Made by a program: the position numbers and the translations under genes. The notes beneath the pieces were generated by a model that did not search any database, was not told the DNA's origin, and saw only the letters and a list, made by a program, of their open reading frames with translations. From Prolixibacteraceae bacterium (lineage in GTDB: Bacteria; Bacteroidota; Bacteroidia; Bacteroidales; Prolixibacteraceae), in assembly GCA_009773765.1 (NCBI GenBank), contig WTWZ01000013.1, forward strand, positions 1 through 43,389: a stretch of 43,389 nucleotides of DNA, written 5' to 3'. Shown one piece after another: positions 25,145 to 33,953 of the stretch. Every line of letters begins with the position of its first letter. The stretch's first letter is position 1.

Positions 25145-25187
25145 CTATGTGCCTATGTGGTTCATTTAATACCACATAGGCACATAG
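25145..25187. repeat. 17-bp perfect inverted repeat (long hairpin)
   Basis: CTATGTGCCTATGTGGT at 25145-25161 is perfectly complementary to 25171-25187, with a 9-base loop. The arm itself is built of CTATGTG-type repeats, with another CTATGTG copy just before it. It lies between hisS and hutH, 28 bases before the hutH ATG, so it could attenuate or separate the two genes. Similar words are common between genes in Bacteroidota. Confidence 0.85.
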
Positions 25188-25214
25188 AACACATAAGTTG
25201 TAAATCTATAGAAC

Positions 25215-26717
25215 ATGGCAAAACGCATTCATAAAATCACCCCCGAAGACCTCACTTTTGATTATATTCAGGACATTCTTGAAAACGATATAAAACTGGA
25301 ACTATCCCAAGAATCTAAACAATTGATTCTGAAAAGCAAGCAGTTTCTCGACAGGAAAATAAGTGAATCGGAAAAACCCATTTACGGTATCAATACTGGT
25401 TTTGGAGCGCTTTGCAATATCGTAATATCGAATGATGAATTGAGCAAGCTGCAGGAAAATCTTGTAATCTCACACGCCTGTAATATTGGTCCCGAAGTAC
25501 CGGGAGACGTTGTAAAATTAATGTTGCTTTTAAAAGTACATGCACTTTCGAAAGGTAATTCGGCAGTGCAGTTAATTACCATTCAACGGATTATTGATTT
25601 GTTTAACAACGATGTTTTGCCACTGGTTTACGAACAGGGGTCACTCGGTGCCAGCGGCGATTTAGCGCCTCTTGCAATGCTTTTCCTACCGTTGCTTGGT
25701 TTAGGCGAGGTAAATTTTGAGGGCAAAAAAACAGATGCAAAAACAGTTCTCGAAAAATTTGGGTGGCACCCTATAAAACTGCAGGCCAAAGAAGGTTTGG
25801 CGTTGCTGAACGGAACCCAGTTTATGAGCGCTCACGGCGTTTATATGCTTCTTAAATCGTTCAGAATTGTCGATCAGGCCGACATTATCGGTTCGCTTTC
25901 ACTTGATGCTTTTGATGGTTTGCTTGAGCCTTTTTCGGAAAATATACAGCGAATCCGTCCTCACAAAGGTCAGGTTGAAACGGCTGCCAATTTCCGTCAA
26001 ATTCTGGATGGCAGCGAAATGCAGGCAAAACCAAAACCCCACATCCAGGATCCGTATTCTTTCCGCTGTATCCCTCAGGTTCACGGCGCGGTGAGGGACA
26101 CGGTGAAATATGCCGCAACAGTTTTCGAAACGGAAATAAATTCAGTAACCGACAATCCGACAGTTTTCCCCGATGATGATCTGATAATTTCAGGGGGAAA
26201 CTTTCATGGCGAACCGCTTGCACTGGCGCTCGACTTTTTGGCAATTGCCCTCAGCGAACTGGGCAGTATTTCAGAAAGACGGATTTACAGGCTTATTTCG
26301 GGAGAGCGAAATTTGCCTGCATTTCTGGTGGCAAATCCGGGATTAAACTCCGGTTTTATGATTCCGCAATACGCCGCTGCTTCAATAGTTAGTCAGAACA
26401 AACAACTTTGCACACCGGCTTCGGTCGATTCTATCCCTTCATCAAACGAGCAGGAAGACCACGTAAGCATGGGTGGAAACGCCGCCACAAAAGCATTGAA
26501 AGTAGTGTTGAATACCGAGAAAATACTCGCTATTGAACTTTACAATGCAGCGCAGGCAATGGATTTCAGACGGCCACTTAAAACATCTCCCTTTTTAGAA
26601 AGATTTTTGGAGGAATACCGCAAAAAGGTTGCTTTTGTCCGGTTCGATGTTTTGATGTACGAAGGAATAAACAAGACTATTCAGTTTTTGAATGAAACCG
26701 GTTTTAGAAGGCTGTAA
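25215..26717 (+). CDS. hutH: histidine ammonia-lyase
   Basis: This 500-residue enzyme converts histidine to urocanate and ammonia, the first step of histidine breakdown. The Ala-Ser-Gly triad that forms the MIO cofactor is in GSLGASGDLAPLA (near residue 142). Other signatures are NTGFGALCN, the selectivity segment with Ser-His (VISHACN) expected for histidine rather than tyrosine or phenylalanine, QDPYSFRCIPQVHG, FHGEPLAL and EQEDHVSMGG. Length matches the family. No hutU, hutI or hutG is in the window, so the rest of the pathway must be elsewhere or the enzyme serves another purpose. Confidence 0.93.
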   Translation: MAKRIHKITPEDLTFDYIQDILENDIKLELSQESKQLILKSKQFLDRKISESEKPIYGINTGFGALCNIVISNDELSKLQENLVISHACNIGPEVPGDVVKLMLLLKVHALSKGNSAVQLITIQRIIDLFNNDVLPLVYEQGSLGASGDLAPLAMLFLPLLGLGEVNFEGKKTDAKTVLEKFGWHPIKLQAKEGLALLNGTQFMSAHGVYMLLKSFRIVDQADIIGSLSLDAFDGLLEPFSENIQRIRPHKGQVETAANFRQILDGSEMQAKPKPHIQDPYSFRCIPQVHGAVRDTVKYAATVFETEINSVTDNPTVFPDDDLIISGGNFHGEPLALALDFLAIALSELGSISERRIYRLISGERNLPAFLVANPGLNSGFMIPQYAAASIVSQNKQLCTPASVDSIPSSNEQEDHVSMGGNAATKALKVVLNTEKILAIELYNAAQAMDFRRPLKTSPFLERFLEEYRKKVAFVRFDVLMYEGINKTIQFLNETGFRRL

Positions 26718-26722
26718 TTCTT

Positions 26723-27253
26723 TCAATTGTTAGCCGTTAAAAGCATGTTTTCAATGTTTTCCCGAAACATTTTTTTTGTGTCTTCCTTCGTGCGGGCAAT
26801 TCCCGAAGTCATTGAAGGCTTTCCTTCTTTTGGGATATAAAGAAAAGCAGGAATGCCCTGTATCCCGAATACTGCTGCCAGTTCGCGCTCTACTTCAGTA
26901 TCTATTTTGTAAATGGTTACTTTACCTGCATACTCTTTCGATAATTCTTCCAGAATTGGGGCCGCAGTTCGGCAAGGGGCACACCAATCTGCATAAAAGT
27001 CGATTAAAGCTGGTTTGGTTCCCTTAAATTTCCATTCCTTGGGTGAGTTTTCGTAATCCCAAACCTCAGCAAGAAATTTTGCTTTTGTAAGTTTTACTGT
27101 TCCACCTTCTCCCTCAGTTGATTTGGTTTGCGCCACGGTTTCAACAGGAGTGCTTTTGGCGATAATTTCGTTGCCATTACTTTTTGCCTGGCCCGCATTA
27201 CAGCTCTGCAACGAAATTACTGCAACTGCCAGCATGAATACTAACTTTTTCAT
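26723..27253 (-). CDS. thioredoxin-like lipoprotein
   Basis: This 176-residue protein starts at MKKLVFMLAVAVISLQSC, a lipoprotein signal with Cys near residue 18; 13 further upstream codons are not part of the signal. A low-complexity linker follows, then a thioredoxin fold (about 60-170) with the active-site WCAPC in DFYADWCAPCRTAAP and the cis-Pro loop GIQGIPAFLYI. It is probably an envelope-tethered disulfide reductase/oxidase. It is convergent with hutH, their stops only 5 bases apart. No terminator is obvious. Partners are not encoded here. Confidence 0.9.
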   Translation of the reverse strand: MKKLVFMLAVAVISLQSCNAGQAKSNGNEIIAKSTPVETVAQTKSTEGEGGTVKLTKAKFLAEVWDYENSPKEWKFKGTKPALIDFYADWCAPCRTAAPILEELSKEYAGKVTIYKIDTEVERELAAVFGIQGIPAFLYIPKEGKPSMTSGIARTKEDTKKMFRENIENMLLTANN

Positions 27254-27615
27254 TTTTATCAATCTATTTTTGTTTATTTCTGTTTTCCTCAAAAAAAAAT
27301 GGCTTACAAACTACCCCGCAATCGTCATTTTTAGTTTATACCAAGTAACGAATTTATTCTTATTTTATCAAAACCGACTACAATTTGTCCGTTAATTTCA
27401 GACCCTGTTTTAATTCATCTTTATCCGATATTTGTTTCATAATTGCAAATATATATATTTAGATATGTAGTTATTACTAACAATGTCCGTGCCAAATCAT
27501 TTTTTTGATTTTTGTCAGGATAAAATTTTAAAAATTGTCATTTTTTTTTGATGATCGCGCAACCTTTCATTAAAAATAAAAATCTAACTATTATAAAAAC
27601 AGAAATTAGAAATTG
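27254..27615. other. intergenic region between divergent lipoprotein genes
   Basis: These 362 AT-rich bases hold no gene. They must contain both the leftward thioredoxin promoter and the rightward NigD-like gene promoter. A minus-strand TATATTTG (27453-27446) is a possible -7 element but has no well-spaced -33 partner. The NigD-like gene may have a long leader. Confidence 0.35.
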
Positions 27616-28329
27616 ATGAAGAAAATTGTTTTTGGAATTCTGATTGGATTCTTAGTTGTATTTACAAGCTGTAACGATGATGACGGATATTCATTGGGCG
27701 ATATTTGGATAGGTTTGGGGATAGTATCAGATACCGGATTGCCCAAAATTATTATGGATGATGGAATTGAGCTGGTGCCGGTTGCCTATAACCATTATCC
27801 GTGGCGCTGCCACGATAATCCGGGTAAACCAAAAAAAATTGAGGCCGGCGACCGGGTTTTGGTCAATTTTACTGTGTTGGACGATGAAACAACCGATGAG
27901 GGCAAAGTAGTGAAATACTACGTAAAAATCAATTCGCTAAGGGAGGTTTTAATGAAGGGTCTCCTGGATATTACGCCGGAGAATGAAGACAGTATTGGCA
28001 ACGACCCGATTATTGTTCAGGATTACTGGGTTACCAATAATTTGCTGAACCTTGAATTAAAATACTGGGGAAGAAATGAAGTTCATTTCATTAACCTGGT
28101 GAAACAACCCGGAATATTAAATGCAGGGAACCAGCCTTTCGAACTGGAGTTGCGCCATAACGACAACGATGATGAGGAGGCAATTCCTTATGTTGCGTTG
28201 GTTTCGTTTAAACTCGACAGTTTACAGGTGGCCGGGCTCGATTCAGTAAGTTTTAAGGTGAAGAGTACCGATTATGATGGGAAAGTGAATGAATTTAGTG
28301 GTGTTTATAAGTATGGTGAGAGCAATTAA
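27616..28329 (+). CDS. NigD-like lipoprotein
   Basis: This 237-residue protein has a lipoprotein signal (MKKIVFGILIGFLVVFTSC, Cys at 19) followed by NDDDGYSLGDIWIGLG, the sequence typical of NigD-like proteins of Bacteroidota. It has an N-terminal OB-like part (GDRVLVNFTVLDDE) and a C-terminal beta domain (WGRNEVHFINLV...VSFKLDSL). NigD was named from a bacteriocin locus, but most members are of unknown function. The ATG at 27616 is used; a TTG one codon earlier is unlikely. It is a single gene with a terminator hairpin at 28350. Confidence 0.78.
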   Translation: MKKIVFGILIGFLVVFTSCNDDDGYSLGDIWIGLGIVSDTGLPKIIMDDGIELVPVAYNHYPWRCHDNPGKPKKIEAGDRVLVNFTVLDDETTDEGKVVKYYVKINSLREVLMKGLLDITPENEDSIGNDPIIVQDYWVTNNLLNLELKYWGRNEVHFINLVKQPGILNAGNQPFELELRHNDNDDEEAIPYVALVSFKLDSLQVAGLDSVSFKVKSTDYDGKVNEFSGVYKYGESN

Positions 28330-28349
28330 GCAGTTTTTGCTTTGTTTGG

Positions 28350-28380
28350 AATGGCGTCTGAAAGGGCGCCATTTTTTATT
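28350..28380 (+). terminator. intrinsic terminator after the NigD-like gene
   Basis: AATGGCG (28350-28356) pairs with CGCCATT (28367-28373) and is followed by TTTTATT. It lies about 20 bases after the stop. Confidence 0.8.
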
Positions 28381-28499
28381 CCCATTTTGGTCATCACCCG
28401 ACGCTGAGAGGAGTGGCGGATGAAACTCGCAACAAAAATCATTGGTTCTCTCATTCCATTTGCTTTAATTTGACGATTAAAATTATCAATTCAAAACCG

Positions 28500-30584
28500 A
28501 TGAAAAAAATAACATTTATTTCTCTGGCAGTCTTGCTGTTTTTTGGCTGCACTAAAAAAGAAACAGGTTCGACTTCGAAAAATTATCTTCCTGAAACGCC
28601 TCAGTTGACGTCCGACATTATGACACCAGAGGTTTTGTGGTCGTTTGGCAGACTGGGCGGGGCACAGGTTTCTCCTGATGGGGAAACGGTTTTATATACA
28701 GTTACCTATTATAATTTGGAAGAAAACAAATCGTACCGCGATATTTACAGTATTCAGGTTGACGGCGGCGAACCTAAAAACCTGACCAATTCTCCTGACA
28801 ATGAGTTTAATATGGTTTGGCGGCCTGATGGAAAAAAAATCGGTTATCTTTCTGCTGAATCGGGTTCTGTTCAGTTGTGGGAAATGAATCCCGACGGTAG
28901 CGGTAAAACCCGGGTTTCTGAAATTGCCGATGGAATTTCCGGTTTTAAATATTCACCAGATCAATCAAAAATATATTTTCTGAAATCTGTTAAACTTGGC
29001 CAAAGCGTTAACGATTTGTTCCCCGATTTGCCAAAAGCCAATGCGCGGCTGGAGAATGACATTATGTACCGTCACTGGGACAGTTGGCACGATTATACTT
29101 ACAACCATATTTTTTTGGCCGATTATTCGAAAGGAAAAATAACTGAAGGAAAAGATATTATGGAAGGCGAACGGTTTGATTCTCCCAATAAACCTTTTGG
29201 CGGAACCGAGCAGGTAGTTTGGAGCCCCGACAGTAAAACCATCGCATACGTTTGCAAAAAGAAAACCGGTAAGGAATATTCGCTTTCAACCAACACCGAT
29301 ATTTATTTGTACAATATTGAAAGTGGCGAAACAGTGAATTTCACCTCGGGAATGATGGGCTACGATCAAAATCCGGTTTTTTCGCCCGACGGAAAGCTCC
29401 TTGCCTGGGAAAGCATGGAACGCGATGGCTACGAAGCCGACAAAGCCAGGTTGTTTGTGGCAAATCTTGAAACTTCAGAAAAAACTGATTACACGGCAAA
29501 TTTTGACCAGAATGTTGCTGGTTTAACCTGGAGCGCCGATGGGAAATCAATATATTTTATCAGTAACATTCATGCCACCGAAGAAATTCACCGGCTCGGT
29601 TTAACAGATGGGGCAATTGCACGGTTAACCGACGGAATTCACGATTATCACAGCGTGGCAATTGCCGGAAATAAACTCGTTGCCGAAAAGGTTTCCATGT
29701 CGAACCCGGCAGAACTTTATCTGGTTGAACCGGTTACCGGCAAGGATGAGGCGTTGACCAAAATAAACAAGGGAATACTAGACCAGCTTACTTTTGGAAA
29801 AGTTGAAGAACGCTGGCTGCCGACCACCGATGGCAAACAGATGCACACCTGGGTAATTTACCCGCCACATTTCGATCCTTCAAAAAAATATCCTACATTA
29901 CTTTACAACCAGGGTGGCCCGCAAAGTACGGTCAGCCAGTTTTGGTCGTACCGATGGAATTTCCAGATGATGGCTGCCAACGGTTATATTATTGTAGCTC
30001 CCAATCGTCGCGGTTTGCCGGGTTTTGGACAGGAATGGAACGAGCAGATTTCAAAAGATTACGGCGGACAAAACATCAAAGATTTGCTGACTGCGATTGA
30101 TGAAGTTTCAAAAGAACCTTTTGTTGACAGGGATAAACTTGGAGCAGTTGGCGCAAGTTACGGCGGTTTTTCGGTGATGTACCTGGCTGGAAACCATGAA
30201 AAAAGATTTAAAGCTTTTATTACGCATAATGGCATTTTTAACTTCGAACACATGTACACTTCAACCGAAGAAATGTGGTTTGTAAACTGGGATTACGGCG
30301 GCGCTTACTGGGATAAAACAAATGCTGCTGCTCAGCGTTCGTACTCTTTTTCTCCTCATAAATTTGTGCAAAACTGGGATACACCCATTTTAATTGTGCA
30401 GGGTGAAAAAGATTACAGGGTACCTTCGGAACAGGGAATGGCAGCTTTTAACGCTGCTGTTTTGCGCGGCATTCCAGCGCAAATGCTCTATTTTCCCGAA
30501 GAGAACCACTGGGTTTTGCAACCTCAGAATGGAATTCTCTGGCAGCGCGTTTTCTTTAACTGGCTGGATAAATATTTGAAATAA
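28500..30584 (+). CDS. S9-family prolyl-oligopeptidase-like lipoprotein peptidase
   Basis: This 694-residue protein has a lipoprotein signal (MKKITFISLAVLLFFGC, Cys near 17); the frame is open 29 codons upstream without signal logic. The N-terminal half (about 50-420) is a propeller of WD40-like/PD40 units (QVSPDGETV, WRPDGKKIGY, WSPDSKTIAY, FSPDGKLLAWE). The C-terminal alpha/beta-hydrolase domain carries GASYGGFS with the nucleophile Ser near 552, the Asp in GEKDYRVP and the His in EENHWVL. It is probably a periplasmic or surface dipeptidyl/oligopeptidase. It is followed after 9 bases by the oxidoreductase gene and then malQ, in an operon whose metabolic logic is unclear. Confidence 0.92.
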   Translation: MKKITFISLAVLLFFGCTKKETGSTSKNYLPETPQLTSDIMTPEVLWSFGRLGGAQVSPDGETVLYTVTYYNLEENKSYRDIYSIQVDGGEPKNLTNSPDNEFNMVWRPDGKKIGYLSAESGSVQLWEMNPDGSGKTRVSEIADGISGFKYSPDQSKIYFLKSVKLGQSVNDLFPDLPKANARLENDIMYRHWDSWHDYTYNHIFLADYSKGKITEGKDIMEGERFDSPNKPFGGTEQVVWSPDSKTIAYVCKKKTGKEYSLSTNTDIYLYNIESGETVNFTSGMMGYDQNPVFSPDGKLLAWESMERDGYEADKARLFVANLETSEKTDYTANFDQNVAGLTWSADGKSIYFISNIHATEEIHRLGLTDGAIARLTDGIHDYHSVAIAGNKLVAEKVSMSNPAELYLVEPVTGKDEALTKINKGILDQLTFGKVEERWLPTTDGKQMHTWVIYPPHFDPSKKYPTLLYNQGGPQSTVSQFWSYRWNFQMMAANGYIIVAPNRRGLPGFGQEWNEQISKDYGGQNIKDLLTAIDEVSKEPFVDRDKLGAVGASYGGFSVMYLAGNHEKRFKAFITHNGIFNFEHMYTSTEEMWFVNWDYGGAYWDKTNAAAQRSYSFSPHKFVQNWDTPILIVQGEKDYRVPSEQGMAAFNAAVLRGIPAQMLYFPEENHWVLQPQNGILWQRVFFNWLDKYLK

Positions 30585-30593
30585 ATCTGTTCA

Positions 30594-31691
30594 ATGCAAA
30601 AAATACATGTCGGATTTTTAGGGGCAGGCGGAATTGCCCAGGCTCATGTTTATTCAATTCAGGCGCTGAAATTTTACTATTCCGAAGTTCCTGAAATTAT
30701 TCTGGAGTCGGTGGCCTCTGCCAGAAAAGAAAGCCGCGAAAATTTTGCCCAAAAATTTGGATTTGCCAATGCCGAAACGGTTGAAGAATTTGCAGCAAAT
30801 GAAAAATTGGATGCGGTTTTTATTCTTGGCCCGAATAAAGTTCATTTTGGGCATTTCAAACTGGCCCTGCAAATGCCCAACGTAAAATACATTTATCTTG
30901 AAAAACCCGTTTGCTCAAGACTTGAAGAAGAAAACGAAATGAAAAAGCTGCTTGCAGAAACCGATTCTTCCATAAAAATTCAGGTTGGGTTTCAATATTT
31001 GCAAACTTCGTCAGTACGCGAGGCATTAAAATTTTGGAAGTCGGGCAAACTGGGGAAACCCATTCATTTCGATTTAAAATATTACCACGGCGATTATTTG
31101 CAAACTGCATACCGTGAAAAACGTGGCACCCGTTTAACGCCAGCGCCCGATGGCGGTGCAATGGCCGATTTGGGCTCGCACGGAATTAGCCTCATAATGG
31201 CATTTTTAAACGAAGAACTCGAAATTACATGCGCATTACAAGGTGGTAGTTTTGCCGATGTTCCGGTTGGTTCCGATTTATTCAGCTCGATTTCCCTGTT
31301 TGACCCAAAAACAGGGGCAGTGGGAAATATGTCCGCCAGCCGTGTTAGCTCGGGTTCAGGCGATTTGGTTTACCTCGAAATTTATGCCGAAAAAGGAGCA
31401 ATCCGTTATTCATCGCAGACTTCAGAATATTTTGAATATTATCTGGAAGGCTCAAATCAGTGGATAAAACAAATGGTGGGCAGCAATTACAAACCGGTTA
31501 CCAGTTTTCCGTCGGGCCACGTACCGCCGGGTTGGCTGCGTTCGATGGTCCATGCGCATTACCGCTTTTTTACCGGCGACGATGCAACTTCATTTAACAC
31601 CGATTTAAACCATGGCCTTGCAGTACAGCGGATAGTACGCGAAACTGCTGGCCATTTAACCATTTTCAGAAAAAAATTCAAAAATGAGTAA
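30594..31691 (+). CDS. Gfo/Idh/MocA-family oxidoreductase
   Basis: This 365-residue protein has an N-terminal Rossmann fold with GAGGIAQAHV (residues 10-19), FILGPNKVH and the family EKP motif in YLEKPVC (near 102), followed by the alpha/beta substrate domain (about 130-360) with GGAMADLGSHG. NAD(P)-dependent sugar or inositol dehydrogenases make up this family; the substrate is not predictable. No signal peptide is present, so it is cytoplasmic. It lies 9 bases after the peptidase gene and overlaps malQ by 8 bases, so it is translated with malQ. A link to alpha-glucan metabolism is possible but only inferred. Confidence 0.9.
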   Translation: MQKIHVGFLGAGGIAQAHVYSIQALKFYYSEVPEIILESVASARKESRENFAQKFGFANAETVEEFAANEKLDAVFILGPNKVHFGHFKLALQMPNVKYIYLEKPVCSRLEEENEMKKLLAETDSSIKIQVGFQYLQTSSVREALKFWKSGKLGKPIHFDLKYYHGDYLQTAYREKRGTRLTPAPDGGAMADLGSHGISLIMAFLNEELEITCALQGGSFADVPVGSDLFSSISLFDPKTGAVGNMSASRVSSGSGDLVYLEIYAEKGAIRYSSQTSEYFEYYLEGSNQWIKQMVGSNYKPVTSFPSGHVPPGWLRSMVHAHYRFFTGDDATSFNTDLNHGLAVQRIVRETAGHLTIFRKKFKNE

Positions 31692-33432
31692 CAGAAAAGG
31701 GGGGATTTTGCTGCACATTACTTCGCTGCCGGGAAATGAGGGAACAGGTACACTTGGAAAAAATGCCTTCCAGTTTGTCGATTTTCTGGAAAAATCGAAA
31801 CAAACATTGTGGCAGATTCTTCCGCTGGGGCAAGTTGGATATGGCGATTCGCCCTACCAGTGTTATTCGGCATTTGCCGGAAATATACAGCTCATCGATC
31901 TTGAATTGCTGATAAAAGATGGCTTGCTGGAAAAAGCGGATTTGAAAGCAAGTACACCCTTCGACTCCGCTCAGGGTGACTGTCAGGCTGAAATACATAC
32001 GAAGGCTAAAACACCCTTGGACTCCGCTCAGGGTGACTGTCAGGCTGAAATACATACGAAGGCTAAAACACCCTTGGACCCCGCTCAGGGTGACAGTCAG
32101 GCTGAAATACATACGAAGGCTAAAACACCCTTGGACTCCGCTCAGGGTGACAGTCGGTCGGAGTATCGGAACGCCAGTCAGGCTGAGCGTAGTCCCCGCC
32201 TGCCGGACGGGCAGGAAAGCCTGATCACGGAAACAAATCAGAAAGCAGATTTTGAAGCAGCGCGTAAATGGAAACTGCCTTTATTGAAAAAAGCGTACAA
32301 TAATTTTCAGAAAAATACCGAACCTTTTATACAGGAATACTTTTATTTTCAGTACGAACACAAATGGTGGCTCCATGATTTCACGCTTTTCATGGCTTTA
32401 AAAGATTATTTTAAAGGTGAAAGCTGGAGTGAATGGCCGGATGAAATTAAATTCCGCAAGCCCGAAACCATAAAAAAATATTCAGAATTGCTGAAAGCGG
32501 AAATTGATTTCCGGGTGTTTATGCAGTGGCAGTTTTTCAGGCAGTGGCACCGGTTAAAAAAGTATGCCAACGAAAAGGGCGTTGAAATTATTGGCGATGT
32601 GCCTTTGTATGTTTCAACCGACAGTGCCGATGTTTGGTCAAATACCGATATTTTTCTTTTGGACGAAAAGTTGAACCCCACTTTTGTTGGTGGCGTTCCG
32701 CCCGATTATTTCAGTAAAACCGGCCAGTTGTGGGGAAACCCGGTATTTAACTGGCAGCGGCTGGAAGAAAGGCAGTTCGACTGGTGGATGTTGCGCCTGC
32801 GGTTTAACATCAATATGTTTAACCTTGTGCGCATCGACCATTTCAGGGGGCTCGAATCATACTGGTCGGTGCCGGCAGGCGAAAAAACCGCAATTAACGG
32901 AAAATGGGAAGCGGCAAAAGGTTATCAACTTTTATTGAAATTCAGGCATGAATTTGGCAGTTTGCCCTTTATTGCCGAAGATTTGGGAGTGATTACCAAC
33001 GAGGTTAAAAAGCTGCGCGACGATTTGCACCTGACAGGAATAAAAGTGTTGCAGTTCGCGTTTGGTTCGGATGCCAAAAACGAAAACCTACCGCATAACT
33101 ATAAACCCAACTTTTTGGCTTGCACCGGCACACACGATAATAACACCACTCGCGACTGGATGACTTCGGCAAAAAAAAAGGAGAAAAAGATGATTCAGAA
33201 ATATCTTGGCGAACCTGAAAGTGCATTACAAAATGCAATTGAAATGGTTTGGTCTTCAACAGCAAAAATGGCAATTATGCCCATGCAGGATTTGCTGGGA
33301 CTTGGCGCCGAAGCACGGATGAACATTCCCGGAACCGCAACAGGCAACTGGGGCTGGCGTTTTGAGTGGAAACAAATACTGCCTCAACATACTAAAAACC
33401 TGAAAGAATTGACGGAGAAGTATAACCGTTGA
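31684..33432 (+). CDS. malQ: 4-alpha-glucanotransferase (amylomaltase) with repeat-encoded insertion
   Basis: This 582-residue GH77 enzyme transfers alpha-1,4-glucan segments in maltodextrin/glycogen metabolism. It has the N-terminal GILLHITSLPG, GDSPYQCYSAFAGN, IGDVPLYVSTDSADVW, the nucleophile Asp in VRIDHFRG (near 379), the acid/base Glu in FIAEDLG (near 425), THDNNTT (near 483) and GTATGNWGWRF. Family length is about 500 residues; the excess comes from about 90 residues (roughly 90-180) encoded by tandem 57-bp repeats (31954-32151) plus further palindromic sequence up to about 32230. The insertion is in frame and lies in the peripheral region before KWKLPLLKKAYNNF, so activity may survive. 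It overlaps the preceding gene by 8 bases. Confidence 0.93.
   Translation: MSNRKGGILLHITSLPGNEGTGTLGKNAFQFVDFLEKSKQTLWQILPLGQVGYGDSPYQCYSAFAGNIQLIDLELLIKDGLLEKADLKASTPFDSAQGDCQAEIHTKAKTPLDSAQGDCQAEIHTKAKTPLDPAQGDSQAEIHTKAKTPLDSAQGDSRSEYRNASQAERSPRLPDGQESLITETNQKADFEAARKWKLPLLKKAYNNFQKNTEPFIQEYFYFQYEHKWWLHDFTLFMALKDYFKGESWSEWPDEIKFRKPETIKKYSELLKAEIDFRVFMQWQFFRQWHRLKKYANEKGVEIIGDVPLYVSTDSADVWSNTDIFLLDEKLNPTFVGGVPPDYFSKTGQLWGNPVFNWQRLEERQFDWWMLRLRFNINMFNLVRIDHFRGLESYWSVPAGEKTAINGKWEAAKGYQLLLKFRHEFGSLPFIAEDLGVITNEVKKLRDDLHLTGIKVLQFAFGSDAKNENLPHNYKPNFLACTGTHDNNTTRDWMTSAKKKEKKMIQKYLGEPESALQNAIEMVWSSTAKMAIMPMQDLLGLGAEARMNIPGTATGNWGWRFEWKQILPQHTKNLKELTEKYNR
31954..32151 (+). repeat. 57-bp tandem repeat, about 3.5 units, inside malQ
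   Basis: Units start at 31954, 32011, 32068 and 32125 (the last only 27 bases). Each has a core with CACCCT and AGGGTG arms around a CTCCGCTC centre, joined by a 30-base linker starting TGTCAGGCTGAAA. Translated, each unit adds 19 residues (TPLDSAQGD, QAEIHTKAK). Another palindrome, CCTGCC/GGCAGG (32199-32215), follows. The cores resemble intergenic Bacteroidota palindromes that have entered the gene and multiplied. The reverse strand is also open here. Confidence 0.92.
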
Positions 33433-33464
33433 GTTGGCTGCTGGTTTCTGGCAAATGGCAGTGG

Positions 33465-33493
33465 GCGCTTAGCGATTTCGAACCGCTAAGCGC
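33465..33493 (+). terminator. hairpin after malQ
   Basis: GCGCTTAGCG and CGCTAAGCGC form a perfect 10-bp stem around ATTTCGAAC, 32 bases after the malQ stop. It is followed only by TTATATTCC, so termination may be modest. Confidence 0.65.
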
Positions 33494-33582
33494 TTATATT
33501 CCTGGGATTTATGGTTCCGTTCAAAAGAAAATTATCCTCTCTTTACTGTAAAGAAAAACAACAAGTTGTGACAACTTAGTAG

Positions 33583-33732
33583 ATGTTAATGATGAGCGAT
33601 GCAGACATTGCCTCCGGAAATGTTGTTTCTGAAGCGGAACTGGATAAAAAGGGCACTAATTGGTGTATTGAAAATTGTCTGGACTGCAACGGCACTAAAA
33701 CAGCGGAATTTCATTTTTCAATACTGCAATGA
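33583..33732 (+). CDS. hypothetical small protein or gene remnant
   Basis: A 49-codon frame (MLMMSDADIASGNVVSEAE start, with WCIENCLDC and FHFSILQ) lies in the 521-base gap between malQ and glgP (33433-33953). Three cysteines in CIENCLDC suggest a metal or disulfide site if it is real. A second frame overlaps and ends with a lysine-rich ...LKQRIENLKTLPNI, so a frameshifted remnant is also possible. I do not recognise the family. The rest of the gap holds the malQ hairpin and repeat copy 2. Confidence 0.25.
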   Translation: MLMMSDADIASGNVVSEAELDKKGTNWCIENCLDCNGTKTAEFHFSILQ

Positions 33733-33827
33733 GAGAAACAAAAGTAATTTGTACCCTAAAAAACTAAATTCGAGCTTAAAACAAAGAATTGAAAACCTCA
33801 AAACACTTCCAAATATTTGAACATTCA

Positions 33828-33924
33828 ATGAAACGGGCATGACAAAATTTTGCCACACAGATGTAACATTATAAAGCGAGTTACATCGAATACCTTTAAA
33901 AATCAACAATTATAATGAGATGAA
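33828..33924. repeat. 97-bp dispersed repeat, copy 2
   Basis: Same orientation and length as 10192-10288, with 5 mismatches. This copy keeps the full GATGTAAC/GTTACATC inverted repeat around ATTATAAAGCGA and the CAAAATTTTG palindrome. It lies 29 bases past the glgP stop. The sequences flanking the two copies differ, which sets the boundaries at about 97 bp. Confidence 0.85.
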
Positions 33925-33953
33925 CAAAGGCGTCCGAAATCAGTTGCCAAATT

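Noticed and set aside
31678-32112. 144-codon minus-strand frame over malQ
   Set aside because: Its repeats are the reverse translation of the 57-bp units; malQ is the real gene.
31954-32151. CRISPR-like array
   Set aside because: Units and linkers are all nearly identical with no variable spacers, and they lie inside a coding frame.
33465-33493. tRNA-like TTCGAA stem
   Set aside because: Only a single hairpin with no cloverleaf arms; best read as a terminator.
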